Shown: in pieces, positions 34,996-43,876 of the stretch
How the letters are laid out: each line of letters begins with the position of its first letter
How positions within the stretch are numbered: position 1 is the first letter of the stretch
Source: Curvibacter sp. PD_MW3
Lineage (GTDB): Bacteria > Pseudomonadota > Gammaproteobacteria > Burkholderiales > Burkholderiaceae_C
Reading direction: 5' to 3'
Assembly (NCBI GenBank): GCA_002633085.1
Contig: NSIV01000001.1
Span: forward strand, 558,001-622,000
DNA length: 64,000 bases
Made by a program: the position numbers and the translations under genes
The notes under the pieces: generated by a model
Databases searched by the model: none
Told to the model about the DNA's origin: nothing
The model's input: only the letters and a program-made list of their open reading frames with translations

Positions 34996-36200
34996 TTGGC
35001 TTCTCCGGCCACGGCAGGCGTCTCTGTCAGCAAGCGCTGCGCACGGTCATTGTTGAGATGGAACCCGCCTTCGGTGACGATGGTTGCACCCGCATTCACT
35101 CCACTGCGCACGGGCCGCAGCTTGGCCGTCAGGGGCCCCAGCTCCACCTGGGTCAGGCGAAAGGTATTGGGCGCCACTTGCACGAACACATGGTCGCGGT
35201 CGTTCTCGCGCACCACAGCAGTCTCGGGCACCACCGGCACGTTGTGCGTGGCACCGGCAATGCGCAGCGTGGCCAACATCTGCGGCTTGAGTTCCCGCCG
35301 GGCGTTGTCGACCTGGGTGCGAATGGCCACCGTACGTGTTTCCGGCTGGATGGTGTCGCTGACGAACACCACCTTGCCACTGAACTTCTGGTCGATGGCC
35401 GGCACCTCGATTTCCACCACCTGCCCCCGTTGCACCGAGCGTGCCGCCTGCTCGGGCAGCGCGCCCACCACCCAGACGTTGGACAGGTCCGCCACCGTGA
35501 ACAACTGGTCCCCCGGTTGCACCACCTGGCCCTGGCTGACCTTGCGATCGATCACCACACCAGCCTGCCGCGCCATCACGCTGGCCTCGGAATTCAGGCT
35601 GCCTTCGGTGCGCAGGCGCTCAATGGCCGCAGACGGCAGTCCGAGCAGGCGCAGTTGATCTTCGGCCGCACGCTTCTCGGCGCGCGCAATCGACAACTCG
35701 GATTCGCGCCGCTGCAATTCGGCCGAACCAATCACATCGGCCTGGATCAGCTGGCGCGCCCGTTCCACGGCGCGCTCGGCCAGCGACAAACCGGAGCTGG
35801 CACGCAGGTAAGCCAATTGAGACGTGGTGAGCTCGGGGCTGCTGACTTGGGCCAAGGTCTGGCCCGGACGCACAGCGTCTCCCAATTCGGCCAGCACTTG
35901 CGTCACGCGTCCCGTGACAGTCGCCCCGATGCGGCTGACCTGACGCTCGTTGGCTTCAATCCGCCCCGGATGCTCCTGGACAAGTGTCACATCCGCCAAC
36001 ACAACCGGGCCGGTCTTGTAATTGGCCGCCTGCTCCGGGCTGATGCGTACCAGTAACGGATCGCTGACCGCCGCGGTCGCAGCAGGGGCGGGAGGGGCTT
36101 CCTTGTCCTTGCATGCCGCCAAGGGCAGCAAGCCGGCCACGACAGCCAGCCCGGCCATCCAACGCGTCCCTCGCGAAGCCTGGGTATGAACGTGTTTCAT
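34992..36200 (-). CDS. czcB: RND efflux periplasmic adaptor (lipoprotein)
   Basis: A 402-residue membrane fusion protein. The start at 36200 has AAGGA six bases upstream and gives a signal peptide with lipobox LAAC near residue 30. After that come a barrel-sandwich half (RIGATVTGRVTQVLAELGD), a helical hairpin (about 130-215, with ERARQLIQADVIGSAELQRRE in two parts) and a beta-barrel domain. It bridges the inner-membrane pump and outer-membrane channel. It follows the TolC-like gene by 16 bases and overlaps the pump gene by four, so all three are one operon. Confidence 0.9.
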   Translation of the reverse strand: MKHVHTQASRGTRWMAGLAVVAGLLPLAACKDKEAPPAPAATAAVSDPLLVRISPEQAANYKTGPVVLADVTLVQEHPGRIEANERQVSRIGATVTGRVTQVLAELGDAVRPGQTLAQVSSPELTTSQLAYLRASSGLSLAERAVERARQLIQADVIGSAELQRRESELSIARAEKRAAEDQLRLLGLPSAAIERLRTEGSLNSEASVMARQAGVVIDRKVSQGQVVQPGDQLFTVADLSNVWVVGALPEQAARSVQRGQVVEIEVPAIDQKFSGKVVFVSDTIQPETRTVAIRTQVDNARRELKPQMLATLRIAGATHNVPVVPETAVVRENDRDHVFVQVAPNTFRLTQVELGPLTAKLRPVRSGVNAGATIVTEGGFHLNNDRAQRLLTETPAVAGEAK

Positions 36201-36216
36201 GAGAAATCCTTCGGAA

Positions 36217-37503
36217 TCAAAGCTTGTCTTCGGCATAGTCGCCGGCGAGGTATTCGAGTTCAATGCGTGCGGCCTGGACCTGGTAGCGGGCATCGAGCAG
36301 ATCGGCGCGAACGGACTGCAGCACACGGCGGGCATCGAGCACATCGAGGATGCCGCGCTCGCCGAAACGGTAGGCTGCCTGTGCAACACGCAAGGCGGCC
36401 TCGGCCTCGCGCATGGCGCCCTGTCCCAAGGCCTCGACGCGCAGGCGGGCCATCTCCAGCGATTTCCACGCCTGCCGCAGTTGCTGATGCAACTCGGCCT
36501 GCCGGCCTTCGAGTTTGATGCGCATGCGCTCCTCGTCAGCCCCGGCTTCGGCAATCGGTCCGGCCCGCTGGTCGAGCAGCGGGATCTGCATCTGCACACC
36601 CAGCATGCCGTGGCGCAGTTCGACATCCGTGGTCTCGGTATAACGCAACTCCACGCCAGGCCAACGGCTGGCGCGCGCCGCCGTCACCTGGCTGCGGGCC
36701 CGCTCCAGCTGGCTTTGCAGCATCTTGAGTTCCGGGTTGTTGGCCTGGGCTCGACGCTGCATGTCGTCCAGATCACGCAAGCGGCTTTCCTCTGCCAACG
36801 CACCGCTCAAACTCCAACGCTGCGGCAACTGGCCGGCCGCCATCCGGTTCATGCCCAGCAGCACCTGTTCTGCCTGCAGTGCGGCGTTTTGCTGGCGCTG
36901 CCGCGCATTGATGATTTCGGCATCGGCCTTGATGATTTCGTAGCGCGCCGCCTCGCCACTTTCCACCCGCAGCCTGACGCGCTCGCGCACTTGCTCGAGC
37001 AAGGTCACGTCCTCGGCCGCCGCCTGCGCCTCGGCACGGCGTAACAAATATTCATAAGCGCGCAACTGAACCTGTGCCACCAATTCACTGCGCAGTGCGT
37101 CAATCTGGTGCGCACTACCGCGTTCGACCGAACGTGCCGCCTCGACCCGGGCGCCGCGTAGCGATGGGTTCTCAATGAACTGGGACAGCGCCCAGCCCTG
37201 CACCCGGCCTGGCATGGCGGAGGCAAGCCGCGCCTGAGTCTGCCCTTCACTCCATTCAAGCCGTGGATTCGCCAAGGCACCGGCCGTCTTGATGCCGGCC
37301 GCAGCCTGATCGCGTAGACGACGGGCGGCTTGCAGACCCGGGTTGTGCACCAGGATAGTGCTGATCAATTCCGGCAAGGTCAGCGAAGGCCCCTCTTGGG
37401 GTGCCTGCATGACGGCTGGTGCGGCAGCCGGTTGCGCCCAGGCAGGCATTGCTGGCCAGAGCAGCAGGCAGACCAGGGGTTTCCAATTGACAAGGTATCT
37501 CAT
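36217..37503 (-). CDS. czcC: TolC family outer-membrane channel (CzcC-like)
   Basis: A 428-residue outer-membrane efflux protein with a signal peptide (MRYLVNWKPLVCLLLWPAMP, cut near AWAQ) and two repeats of long amphipathic helices that would form the periplasmic tunnel. LTLPELISTILVHNPGLQAA is the typical opening of CzcC/CusC proteins. The ATG at 37503 is preferred over a TTG six bases upstream. It is the first channel-pump gene of the operon, 85 bases after a small gene of unknown function. Confidence 0.9.
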   Translation of the reverse strand: MRYLVNWKPLVCLLLWPAMPAWAQPAAAPAVMQAPQEGPSLTLPELISTILVHNPGLQAARRLRDQAAAGIKTAGALANPRLEWSEGQTQARLASAMPGRVQGWALSQFIENPSLRGARVEAARSVERGSAHQIDALRSELVAQVQLRAYEYLLRRAEAQAAAEDVTLLEQVRERVRLRVESGEAARYEIIKADAEIINARQRQQNAALQAEQVLLGMNRMAAGQLPQRWSLSGALAEESRLRDLDDMQRRAQANNPELKMLQSQLERARSQVTAARASRWPGVELRYTETTDVELRHGMLGVQMQIPLLDQRAGPIAEAGADEERMRIKLEGRQAELHQQLRQAWKSLEMARLRVEALGQGAMREAEAALRVAQAAYRFGERGILDVLDARRVLQSVRADLLDARYQVQAARIELEYLAGDYAEDKL

Positions 37504-37588
37504 ACGCAAGGCCTCTCAGGCAAATCTCCACGGCGGCGCTCCGGCTTGGCCGGTTCGCCTCAGAACAGCAAAAACGAAAGTGGAAAAG

Positions 37589-37990
37589 TCAGCCCAAACC
37601 GCGTGGCGGCGGCAAGCCAGGTTGCACACCAACCTGAATCAATGGCGTCCGGGTCTCGACCGAGCGCAAGACCCGCACCACGCGCATGGCGAGGGGCACA
37701 GCCGGCAAGACATCCAGGTCAGCCCAATCGCCTGGCTCGGCATCGGTACAGGTGCCTTGCAATTGCGTGGCGCTGCAAGCGGATACAGCCGCCGCATTCC
37801 CGTGCGCAGCAGCGACAGACACGGTATCGGCCGGCGCCTGCCCAGACATGGCTGGCAAAGATTTCACGTTCACCATCAGCCCCAGCAGGCACATGAGCAA
37901 ACCCGCACACACCAACCATGCCAGAGCACGCTGCAGCCAGAGCACATGGCCTGCATGGGGACTGACGGGAGATGGTGGGAGGGTGCGCAT
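37589..37990 (-). CDS. unknown small membrane or exported protein of the metal operon
   Basis: About 133 residues from the ATG at 37990. One hydrophobic segment (about residues 18-42, ALAWLVCAGLLMCLLGLMV) is followed by a polar part with two Cys (SACSATQLQGTC) and a proline-rich end PPPRGLG. I do not recognise a family. It is the first gene of the efflux operon, in the same direction and 85 bases before the channel gene. Short exported proteins at this position in other metal operons bind or sense metal, but no His/Met cluster supports that here. Confidence 0.6.
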   Translation of the reverse strand: MRTLPPSPVSPHAGHVLWLQRALAWLVCAGLLMCLLGLMVNVKSLPAMSGQAPADTVSVAAAHGNAAAVSACSATQLQGTCTDAEPGDWADLDVLPAVPLAMRVVRVLRSVETRTPLIQVGVQPGLPPPRGLG

Positions 37991-38050
37991 GGTGTTCTCG
38001 AAAATCAAGACATGGCCTTGATCCGCAAGAATTAGGCCAGATTTTCCTTT

Positions 38051-38065
38051 TCCTGAGTGTCAGGA
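38051..38065. promoter_or_regulatory. candidate operator of the efflux operon
   Basis: TCCTGA-GTG-TCAGGA, a perfect 6-bp inverted repeat with a 3-base centre, 61 to 75 bases upstream of the first gene of the metal operon and 41 bases from the stop of livF. No regulator gene is adjacent, so the binding protein is unknown. Confidence 0.35.
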
Positions 38066-38105
38066 TGGAAATAGACACCGCGTCAGCATCTGCTGCAGGT
38101 CGGGC

Positions 38106-38816
38106 TCAAACCCCGATATAGCGATGCCACAAGCCCGGGTCGGCGGCGAGTTGTGTCGAACTGCCAGCCCAGACCACACGCCCGCGTTCGATGATGGTGT
38201 GCTGATCGGCCAGTTCGATCAGACGCTGCACGTACTTGTCGATCACCAGAATGCTTTGCCCTTGCGCGCGCAAGGCCGCCAGGCAAGACCAGATTTCCTC
38301 GCGGATCATGGGTGCCAGACCTTCCGTGGCTTCATCCAGGATCAGCAGGTGCGGATTGGTCATGAGCGCACGACCGATGGCCAGCATCTGCTGCTCACCG
38401 CCCGATAGCTGATTGCCCATGTTGCGGCTGCGCTCCTCCAGGCGTGGGAACAGGGTATAGACGCGATCCAATGTCCAGGGCTCACGGCTGGCGTTGCGAT
38501 TGGCGGCGAAGGCGCGCAGGTTCTCACTCACGCTCAGGTTGGGAAAGATCTGCCGCCCTTCGGGCACCAGCGCCAGCCCCATGCGCGCAATGCGGTCCGG
38601 GCTCAGACCATTGATACGCTCACCGAGAAAGCGCACCGTGCCACTGCGCGGCGGCGTCAGGCCGAGAATAGAGCGCACGGTGGTGGTCTTGCCCATGCCG
38701 TTGCGGCCCAACAGCGTGGCCACGCCACCGCCCTGCAGCCGCAGGCTGACGCCAAACAGCACCTGGCTGGGGCCATAGGCCGCTTCGAGGTTGTCGACTT
38801 CGAGCAGCGCTGTCAT
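38106..38816 (-). CDS. livF: branched-chain-type ABC transporter ATPase LivF
   Basis: A 236-residue ATPase of the LivF group. Walker A is LLGRNGMGKTTT, the signature LSGGEQQMLAIG and Walker B LLILDEATEGLAP. It powers the importer together with LivG. Its start overlaps the livG stop in ATGA (38813-38816), continuing the chain of overlaps through livM. It is the last gene of the five-gene operon. Confidence 0.92.
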   Translation of the reverse strand: MTALLEVDNLEAAYGPSQVLFGVSLRLQGGGVATLLGRNGMGKTTTVRSILGLTPPRSGTVRFLGERINGLSPDRIARMGLALVPEGRQIFPNLSVSENLRAFAANRNASREPWTLDRVYTLFPRLEERSRNMGNQLSGGEQQMLAIGRALMTNPHLLILDEATEGLAPMIREEIWSCLAALRAQGQSILVIDKYVQRLIELADQHTIIERGRVVWAGSSTQLAADPGLWHRYIGV

Positions 38817-39583
38817 GCGTCGACCTCCGTCGGTTCAAAATCGTCGCCAAGGTAGGCGCGCCGGACTTCGGGATGGACGCGAATCTGTTGTGGCGCACCA
38901 CTGGCGATCACGCGCCCGGCCACCAACACCGAGATGGTGTCGGCCAGCCGGAACACAGCATCCATGTCATGCTCGACCAGCAGCAGGGTGCACTCGCCGC
39001 GCAGGCTCTGCAGCAGCGTCACCATGCGCTCCGACTCTTCCGCCCCCATGCCGGCCATGGGCTCGTCCAGCAGCAGGAGCTTCGCACCGGTGGCCAACGC
39101 AATACCGACCTCCAGTTGGCGTTGCTGACCGTGAGACAGGGCGCCGGCAATCTGTTGCAATTGCCCGTCCAGGCCAACGCGCTCGGCCACCACAGCCGCT
39201 TGTGCGTAACGCTGGACTTCCGTGCGCGCTGCGCGCCAGAAGCGCAGGCTGCTACCCTGCCGCGCCTGCAAGGCCAGCGCCAGGTTATCCAGCACCGGCA
39301 GACGCTTGAAGATGCTGGTGATCTGGTAGGAGCGTGCCAAGCCGCGGTGCACCCGCTCATGCATGGACAGCGATGTGATGTCCGCGCCATCGAAAACGAT
39401 GTGCCCAGCATCGGGTGCCAGCGCCCCCGAGAGCTGCTGGATCAGCGTGGTCTTGCCAGCGCCGTTGGGGCCGATCAACGCATGGATCTCGCCCTGGTGC
39501 ACCGTCAGTTGCGCACGGTCGGTCGCCACCAGGCCACCAAAGCGCTTGACCAGATGATCCACCCGCAGGAGAGCGGCGCTCAT
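38813..39583 (-). CDS. livG: branched-chain-type ABC transporter ATPase LivG
   Basis: A 256-residue ATPase of the LivG group. Walker A is LIGPNGAGKTTLIQ, the signature LSHGQQRQLEVG and Walker B LLLLDEPMAGM. The LivG-type C-terminus with EVRRAYLGDDF is present. I start it at the ATG at 39583, which overlaps the livM stop in ATGA; the frame is open further upstream but that part is the livM gene. It pairs with LivF. Confidence 0.92.
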   Translation of the reverse strand: MSAALLRVDHLVKRFGGLVATDRAQLTVHQGEIHALIGPNGAGKTTLIQQLSGALAPDAGHIVFDGADITSLSMHERVHRGLARSYQITSIFKRLPVLDNLALALQARQGSSLRFWRAARTEVQRYAQAAVVAERVGLDGQLQQIAGALSHGQQRQLEVGIALATGAKLLLLDEPMAGMGAEESERMVTLLQSLRGECTLLLVEHDMDAVFRLADTISVLVAGRVIASGAPQQIRVHPEVRRAYLGDDFEPTEVDA

Positions 39584-40581
39584 GCCCGGCCCTTTCGCTG
39601 CAGCAAGCTCATCAGGCCGTTGGGCGCGACCAGCACCACCGCCAGCAGCACGGCACCGAGCAGAAATTGCCAGTAGATGGTGTAGTGGCTCAGCACCTCT
39701 TCGAGCAGCAGGAACACCACCGCACCAATGACGCCACCCCACAGATGACCGACGCCGCCCAGGATGACCATGACCATCAACAGACCCGACTGGTTCCACT
39801 GCATCATCGACGGACTGACAAAACCGCTCAGGTTGGCCAGCAGCACACCGGCCAGCCCCGCCAGCGCACCTGCCATGCTGAAAGCGATGAGTTTGAAACG
39901 GTAAACCGGGAAGCCAATGGCTTCCATGCGCGTCTCGTTCTCACGGATGGCCTGCAGTGTGTGGCCAAAACGCGCGTTGAGCAGACGCCACATCAAGACA
40001 AATGCCAGCACCACCAGAAACAAGGTGACGTAATAGAAGGTCCGGTCATCCGCCAGGTCGAGGCCGAAGCCGGCGGTCGAGCGCCCGGGCAGTGACAAGC
40101 CATCGTCACCACCATAGGCCTTGTTGGACACGGCCAGGTAATAGAGCATCTGCGCGAAGGCCAGCGTGATCATGATGAAGTACACGCCCTGCGTGCGCAG
40201 GCTGATGGCCCCGATGACCAGCGCAAAGAGTGCGGTCACGCCCATGGCAACCGGCCAGACCACCCAGGCGGAACTGATGCCGGCTTGCGCCAGCACGCCC
40301 ACCGTGTAGGCCCCCACGCCGATAAAAGCCGCATGGCCAAAGCTCACCATGCCGCCAAAGCCGAGGATCAGGTTCAGGCTGCTGGCCGCCAGCGCGAAGA
40401 TCAGGATGCGTGCCGCCAGCCCCAGGTAGAAATCGCCGCCGATCAGCGGCGCCAACCATGGAAACAGCAGCAGGAATGCCAGCAGGGGCAGCGACCAACG
40501 CAACGTGAGTGCATGGTCCAGCAGACTGCGTGGCACCGTAGCCGCAGACGGCGCGGCAGAGTTCAGCGGCGCATCAGCCAT
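39580..40581 (-). CDS. livM: branched-chain-type ABC transporter permease LivM
   Basis: A 333-residue permease with about nine hydrophobic segments. GFGGMVSFGHAAFIGVGAYT is the LivM signature and FRLLNARFGHTLQAIRENE-like sequence (WRLLNARFGHTLQAIRENE) forms the cytoplasmic coupling loop to the ATPase. It overlaps livH by eight bases and livG by four. It forms the membrane channel with LivH. Confidence 0.92.
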   Translation of the reverse strand: MADAPLNSAAPSAATVPRSLLDHALTLRWSLPLLAFLLLFPWLAPLIGGDFYLGLAARILIFALAASSLNLILGFGGMVSFGHAAFIGVGAYTVGVLAQAGISSAWVVWPVAMGVTALFALVIGAISLRTQGVYFIMITLAFAQMLYYLAVSNKAYGGDDGLSLPGRSTAGFGLDLADDRTFYYVTLFLVVLAFVLMWRLLNARFGHTLQAIRENETRMEAIGFPVYRFKLIAFSMAGALAGLAGVLLANLSGFVSPSMMQWNQSGLLMVMVILGGVGHLWGGVIGAVVFLLLEEVLSHYTIYWQFLLGAVLLAVVLVAPNGLMSLLQRKGRA

Positions 40582-41494
40582 GGGACGGGAAGAGACCTTT
40601 CGGTTTCCAGAACAGCACGGCAGCCATCAGCACGTAGATCAGGATGGAGGCCACGGCTGGCCCGGCGTTGCTGGCCGCCTCGGCCCCCAGCAGCGCATCA
40701 AAGGCCATGGGGATCAGCGTGCGGCCGGCGGTATCGACCACCCCCACCAGCAGGGCTCCCAGCAACGCGCCACGCACCGAACCGATGCCACCGATGACGA
40801 TCACCACAAATGCCAGGATCAAAATGCTTTCCCCCATGCCGACCTGAACCGCCAGCAACGGCCCGAGCATGCCGCCTGCCACGGCGCACAGTGCCGCCCC
40901 GAGGCCGAACAAGGCGGTGAACAGGACCCGCACATTGGTGCCCATGACCAGCGCCATCTCACGGTTGGAGGCACCGGCGCGCACCTGCATGCCCAAACGC
41001 GTACGCGTGATCAGCAACCAGAGCAGCAGCGCCACCGCCAGCCCGACGCCGATGATGAGGAGGCGATAAGCCGGGTAATAAAAACCGGGTAACAGCTCTA
41101 CCGGGCCCGCCAGCGATTCGGGCGGGCTCAGCAGCACCGGCTGCGAACCCCAGATGAAACGCACTGCTTCGTTGCACATCAGCAAAATGGCAAAGGTGCC
41201 CAACACCTGCGACAGATGGTCCCGTTGGTAAAGACGACGCAGCACGGTGAGCTCCAGCAGCACGCCGAACAGCGCCGCACCCGCGACGCCAGCCGCCAGC
41301 CCGAGCCAGAACGAGCCCGAAGCAGCGGTGGCGGCGGCGACCAGATAGGCGCCCACCATGTAGAGCGAACCATGCGCCAGGTTGATCATGTCCATGATGC
41401 CGAACACCAGCGTCAGGCCCGCCGCCAGCAAGAACAGCATGAGCCCGAACTGCAGGCCATTCAGGGCCTGCTCCAGAATCAGAATACCGGTCAT
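40574..41494 (-). CDS. livH: branched-chain-type ABC transporter permease LivH
   Basis: A 306-residue permease with about eight hydrophobic segments. GLQFGLMLFLLAAGLTLVFG and INLAHGSLYMVGAYL are typical of LivH, and RTRLGMQVRAGASNREMA is its coupling loop. The ATG at 41494 is preferred to a TTG codon just upstream. It begins 26 bases after the binding-protein gene and overlaps livM. Confidence 0.92.
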   Translation of the reverse strand: MTGILILEQALNGLQFGLMLFLLAAGLTLVFGIMDMINLAHGSLYMVGAYLVAAATAASGSFWLGLAAGVAGAALFGVLLELTVLRRLYQRDHLSQVLGTFAILLMCNEAVRFIWGSQPVLLSPPESLAGPVELLPGFYYPAYRLLIIGVGLAVALLLWLLITRTRLGMQVRAGASNREMALVMGTNVRVLFTALFGLGAALCAVAGGMLGPLLAVQVGMGESILILAFVVIVIGGIGSVRGALLGALLVGVVDTAGRTLIPMAFDALLGAEAASNAGPAVASILIYVLMAAVLFWKPKGLFPSHG

Positions 41495-41520
41495 CAAAGC
41501 TCAGCCACGACTCGCTGATG

Positions 41521-42720
41521 TCAGTTGGCAGCCATCTTGCACTTGCCCACATAGGCATCGGCATGGTTCTTGAACACCGTGCCCAGCGTGCGATTGGTGA
41601 TGCGGCCCTTGGCATCACGGGTGATGACACGCAGGTAGTAATCCTGCACCGGGAAGTGGTTGCTGTTGAACTTGAAGGCACCGCGCACCGACTCGAACTT
41701 GGCCGCTTCCAGGGCCTTGCGCACAGCGGCCTTGTCGTCCACCTTGCCTTTGGTGTCGCGCACGGCAGCCCCAATGAGTTGCGCGGCGTCGAAACCCTGC
41801 GCCGCATACAGTGTGGGCAGGCGACCGTATTCCTTCTCAAAGGCGGCCACAAATTTCTTGTTGGCGGCGTTGTCCAGATCGTGCGCCCACTGCGAGGTAT
41901 TGAACATGCCCAGCATGGGCTCGCCCACGGCTTTGATCACGTCTTCATCACCCGAGAAGCCGGGACCGAACAGCGTCATGTCCTTGGACAGGCCGGCACC
42001 GACGAACTGTTTGATGAAGTTGATGCCCAGGCCGCCCGGCAAGAAGATGTAGACCGCATCCGGCTTGGCCGCACGCAGCTTGGACAGTTCAGCACCGTAG
42101 TCCAGCAGGTTCAGCGGCGTGTAGCTCTCGGACACCACCTCGCCCTTGAAAAAACGCTTGAAACCGGTGAGCGCATCCTTGCCCGCCGGGTAGTTGGGTG
42201 CGATCAGTGCCACGCGTTTGAAGCCCTTGTCGGTCACCGTCTTGCCCACCGCCTCGTGCTGGTTGTCGTTCTGGTAGGAGGCGCTGAAGAAATATGGGTT
42301 GCATTGCTCGCCGGCGTACTGCGACGGACCGGCATTGGCGCTGATGTAGAACGTCTTCGAAGCGAAAGTCGGCGCACCCACCGCCAGCATCACGTTGGAG
42401 AACACAATGCCGGTCATGAAGTCCACCTTGTCGCGCTTGACCAGGCGGTCGGCAGTCTGGCGGCCCACGTCCGGGCTGGCTTGGTCATCGGCCACCACCA
42501 CCTCGGCCGGCAAGCCACCGAGCTTGCCGCCATTGAGCTTGACCGCCAGCTGGAAACCGTCACGGATGTCGATGCCCAGCCCGGCGCCCGGCCCGGACAG
42601 CGTGGACAACAGGCCGACCTTGATGTTGTCGGCTGCCAATGCCGGCGTGGTCAAGACGGCCGCAGTGGCAACGGCAATCAGGGTACGGTGCAAGATGGCG
42701 GCGGTCATCGTGTGTTTCAT
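41521..42720 (-). CDS. branched-chain-type ABC transporter binding protein
   Basis: A 399-residue type I periplasmic binding protein. The signal peptide is about residues 1-30 (hydrophobic TLIAVATAAVLTTPALA). The mature start DNIKVGLLSTLSGPGAGLG matches binding proteins of aromatic or amide compounds more than strict leucine binders. The ATG at 42720 has AGGAAG upstream. It is the first gene of the five-gene importer operon. The ligand is not known; the family covers amino acids, urea, amides and aromatic acids. Confidence 0.9.
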   Translation of the reverse strand: MKHTMTAAILHRTLIAVATAAVLTTPALAADNIKVGLLSTLSGPGAGLGIDIRDGFQLAVKLNGGKLGGLPAEVVVADDQASPDVGRQTADRLVKRDKVDFMTGIVFSNVMLAVGAPTFASKTFYISANAGPSQYAGEQCNPYFFSASYQNDNQHEAVGKTVTDKGFKRVALIAPNYPAGKDALTGFKRFFKGEVVSESYTPLNLLDYGAELSKLRAAKPDAVYIFLPGGLGINFIKQFVGAGLSKDMTLFGPGFSGDEDVIKAVGEPMLGMFNTSQWAHDLDNAANKKFVAAFEKEYGRLPTLYAAQGFDAAQLIGAAVRDTKGKVDDKAAVRKALEAAKFESVRGAFKFNSNHFPVQDYYLRVITRDAKGRITNRTLGTVFKNHADAYVGKCKMAAN

Positions 42721-42985
42721 GGTGCTTCCTGTTGGCTTGGGTAAAGACGTCCTGGAGAATGATAACGTCTGGTATCGTGACCGCGTCCGCTTGATTTCCT
42801 TCCCAAAACAGCTACCGTTGCTGCATGGACTCATTAAGACGCAAAATTGTTCTGACGCTCCTGACCTTGACTGCCGCAGTGTGCCTTTTACGCACTGAGT
42901 CCGCTTGGACCTGAACCTGAACCTGACGCCACAGCCTCTCGTTACGCCCACGACGCCAGAGGGCTGATCACCCGCACTTATATCT

Positions 42986-43804
42986 ATGACTCTCTGTGAT
43001 CTACAGCCCCAGGTTGTACGCATTGCGCTGGAAGCGGGCACAGCCGTCATGGCTGTTTATGCCTCGATGCTGACGCCTGACGAGATTCAACACAAGACCG
43101 ACGGCAGCCCGCTGACGCAGGCCGACCTCGCTGCACATCAAGTGATCGCCCGGGCCCTGGCCCGTCTGACGCCAGATATCCCCGTCGTGTCGGAAGAAGA
43201 CGCTGCGTCACAGGTGCACCGCCAGCCCCAGGGACGTTTCTGGCTGGTCGACCCTGTGGACGGCACCAAGGAATTTCTGGCACGCAATGGCGAGTTCACG
43301 GTGAATATCGCCTTGGTGCAGAACGGCGTGGCCGTGCTGGGTGTGGTGGTGGCGCCGGCGCTGGGCTTGGCTTACTGGGGGGCGACCGGTCTTGGCGCCT
43401 TTCGTCAAAGCCCTCAAGGGATCGAGGCCATCCGTGTCGCATCCGAACAGGGACGATCCGGCCGCGCGCTGCGGGTGCTGGCCAGCAAAAGCCACATGAG
43501 TCACGAGACACAGGCTTTTCTGAACCGACTGGGAGCACACGAACTAATGCAGGCCGGCAGTTCGCTGAAGTTCTGCCGCATTGCCGAAGGCAGCGCCGAC
43601 CTCTACCCAAGGCTGAGTCCGACCTGCGAGTGGGATACCGCTGCCGGACAAGCCGTGTTGGAGGCCGCTGGGGGCAGCGTGCTGCAGCTTGACGGGACGC
43701 CCGTTCGCTACGGCAAACCCGACGTGTTGAATTCGCACTTTGTGGCGGCGAGCACCTCTCTTTCGCAACTGACAAGTCGTTCGCGATCGGTGGCTGCGCC
43801 GTGA
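42986..43804 (+). CDS. cysQ: 3'(2'),5'-bisphosphate nucleotidase, CysQ-like
   Basis: A 272-residue member of the inositol monophosphatase superfamily. The metal-binding motif is WLVDPVDGTKEFLARNGEFT near residue 85-105, with EE in PVVSEEDAA as further ligands, and the second motif is CEWDTAAGQAVLEAAGG near 213. CysQ removes the 3'-phosphate of PAP formed during sulfate assimilation. The KEF after DGT is typical of CysQ rather than SuhB. It is divergent from the importer operon, with 265 bases between the starts and no other gene there. Confidence 0.88.
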   Translation: MTLCDLQPQVVRIALEAGTAVMAVYASMLTPDEIQHKTDGSPLTQADLAAHQVIARALARLTPDIPVVSEEDAASQVHRQPQGRFWLVDPVDGTKEFLARNGEFTVNIALVQNGVAVLGVVVAPALGLAYWGATGLGAFRQSPQGIEAIRVASEQGRSGRALRVLASKSHMSHETQAFLNRLGAHELMQAGSSLKFCRIAEGSADLYPRLSPTCEWDTAAGQAVLEAAGGSVLQLDGTPVRYGKPDVLNSHFVAASTSLSQLTSRSRSVAAP

Positions 43805-43876
43805 CTGGAGCCCTGGGCAGCCTTGCGGCGGACCTCGCCGAGCTTGGCAACGCGAAGCGCTGCTGTACAGAGTCGA

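Noticed and set aside
33397-35658. A 753-codon open frame on the plus strand, opposite the RND pump and adaptor genes
   Set aside because: It is antisense to the czcA-czcB genes, rich in His, Gln and Arg as expected for a mirrored high-GC frame, and has no recognisable domain.
42721-42985. A small gene in the liv-cysQ spacer
   Set aside because: No frame with a start, ribosome site and reasonable composition; the stretch is better read as a divergent promoter region.
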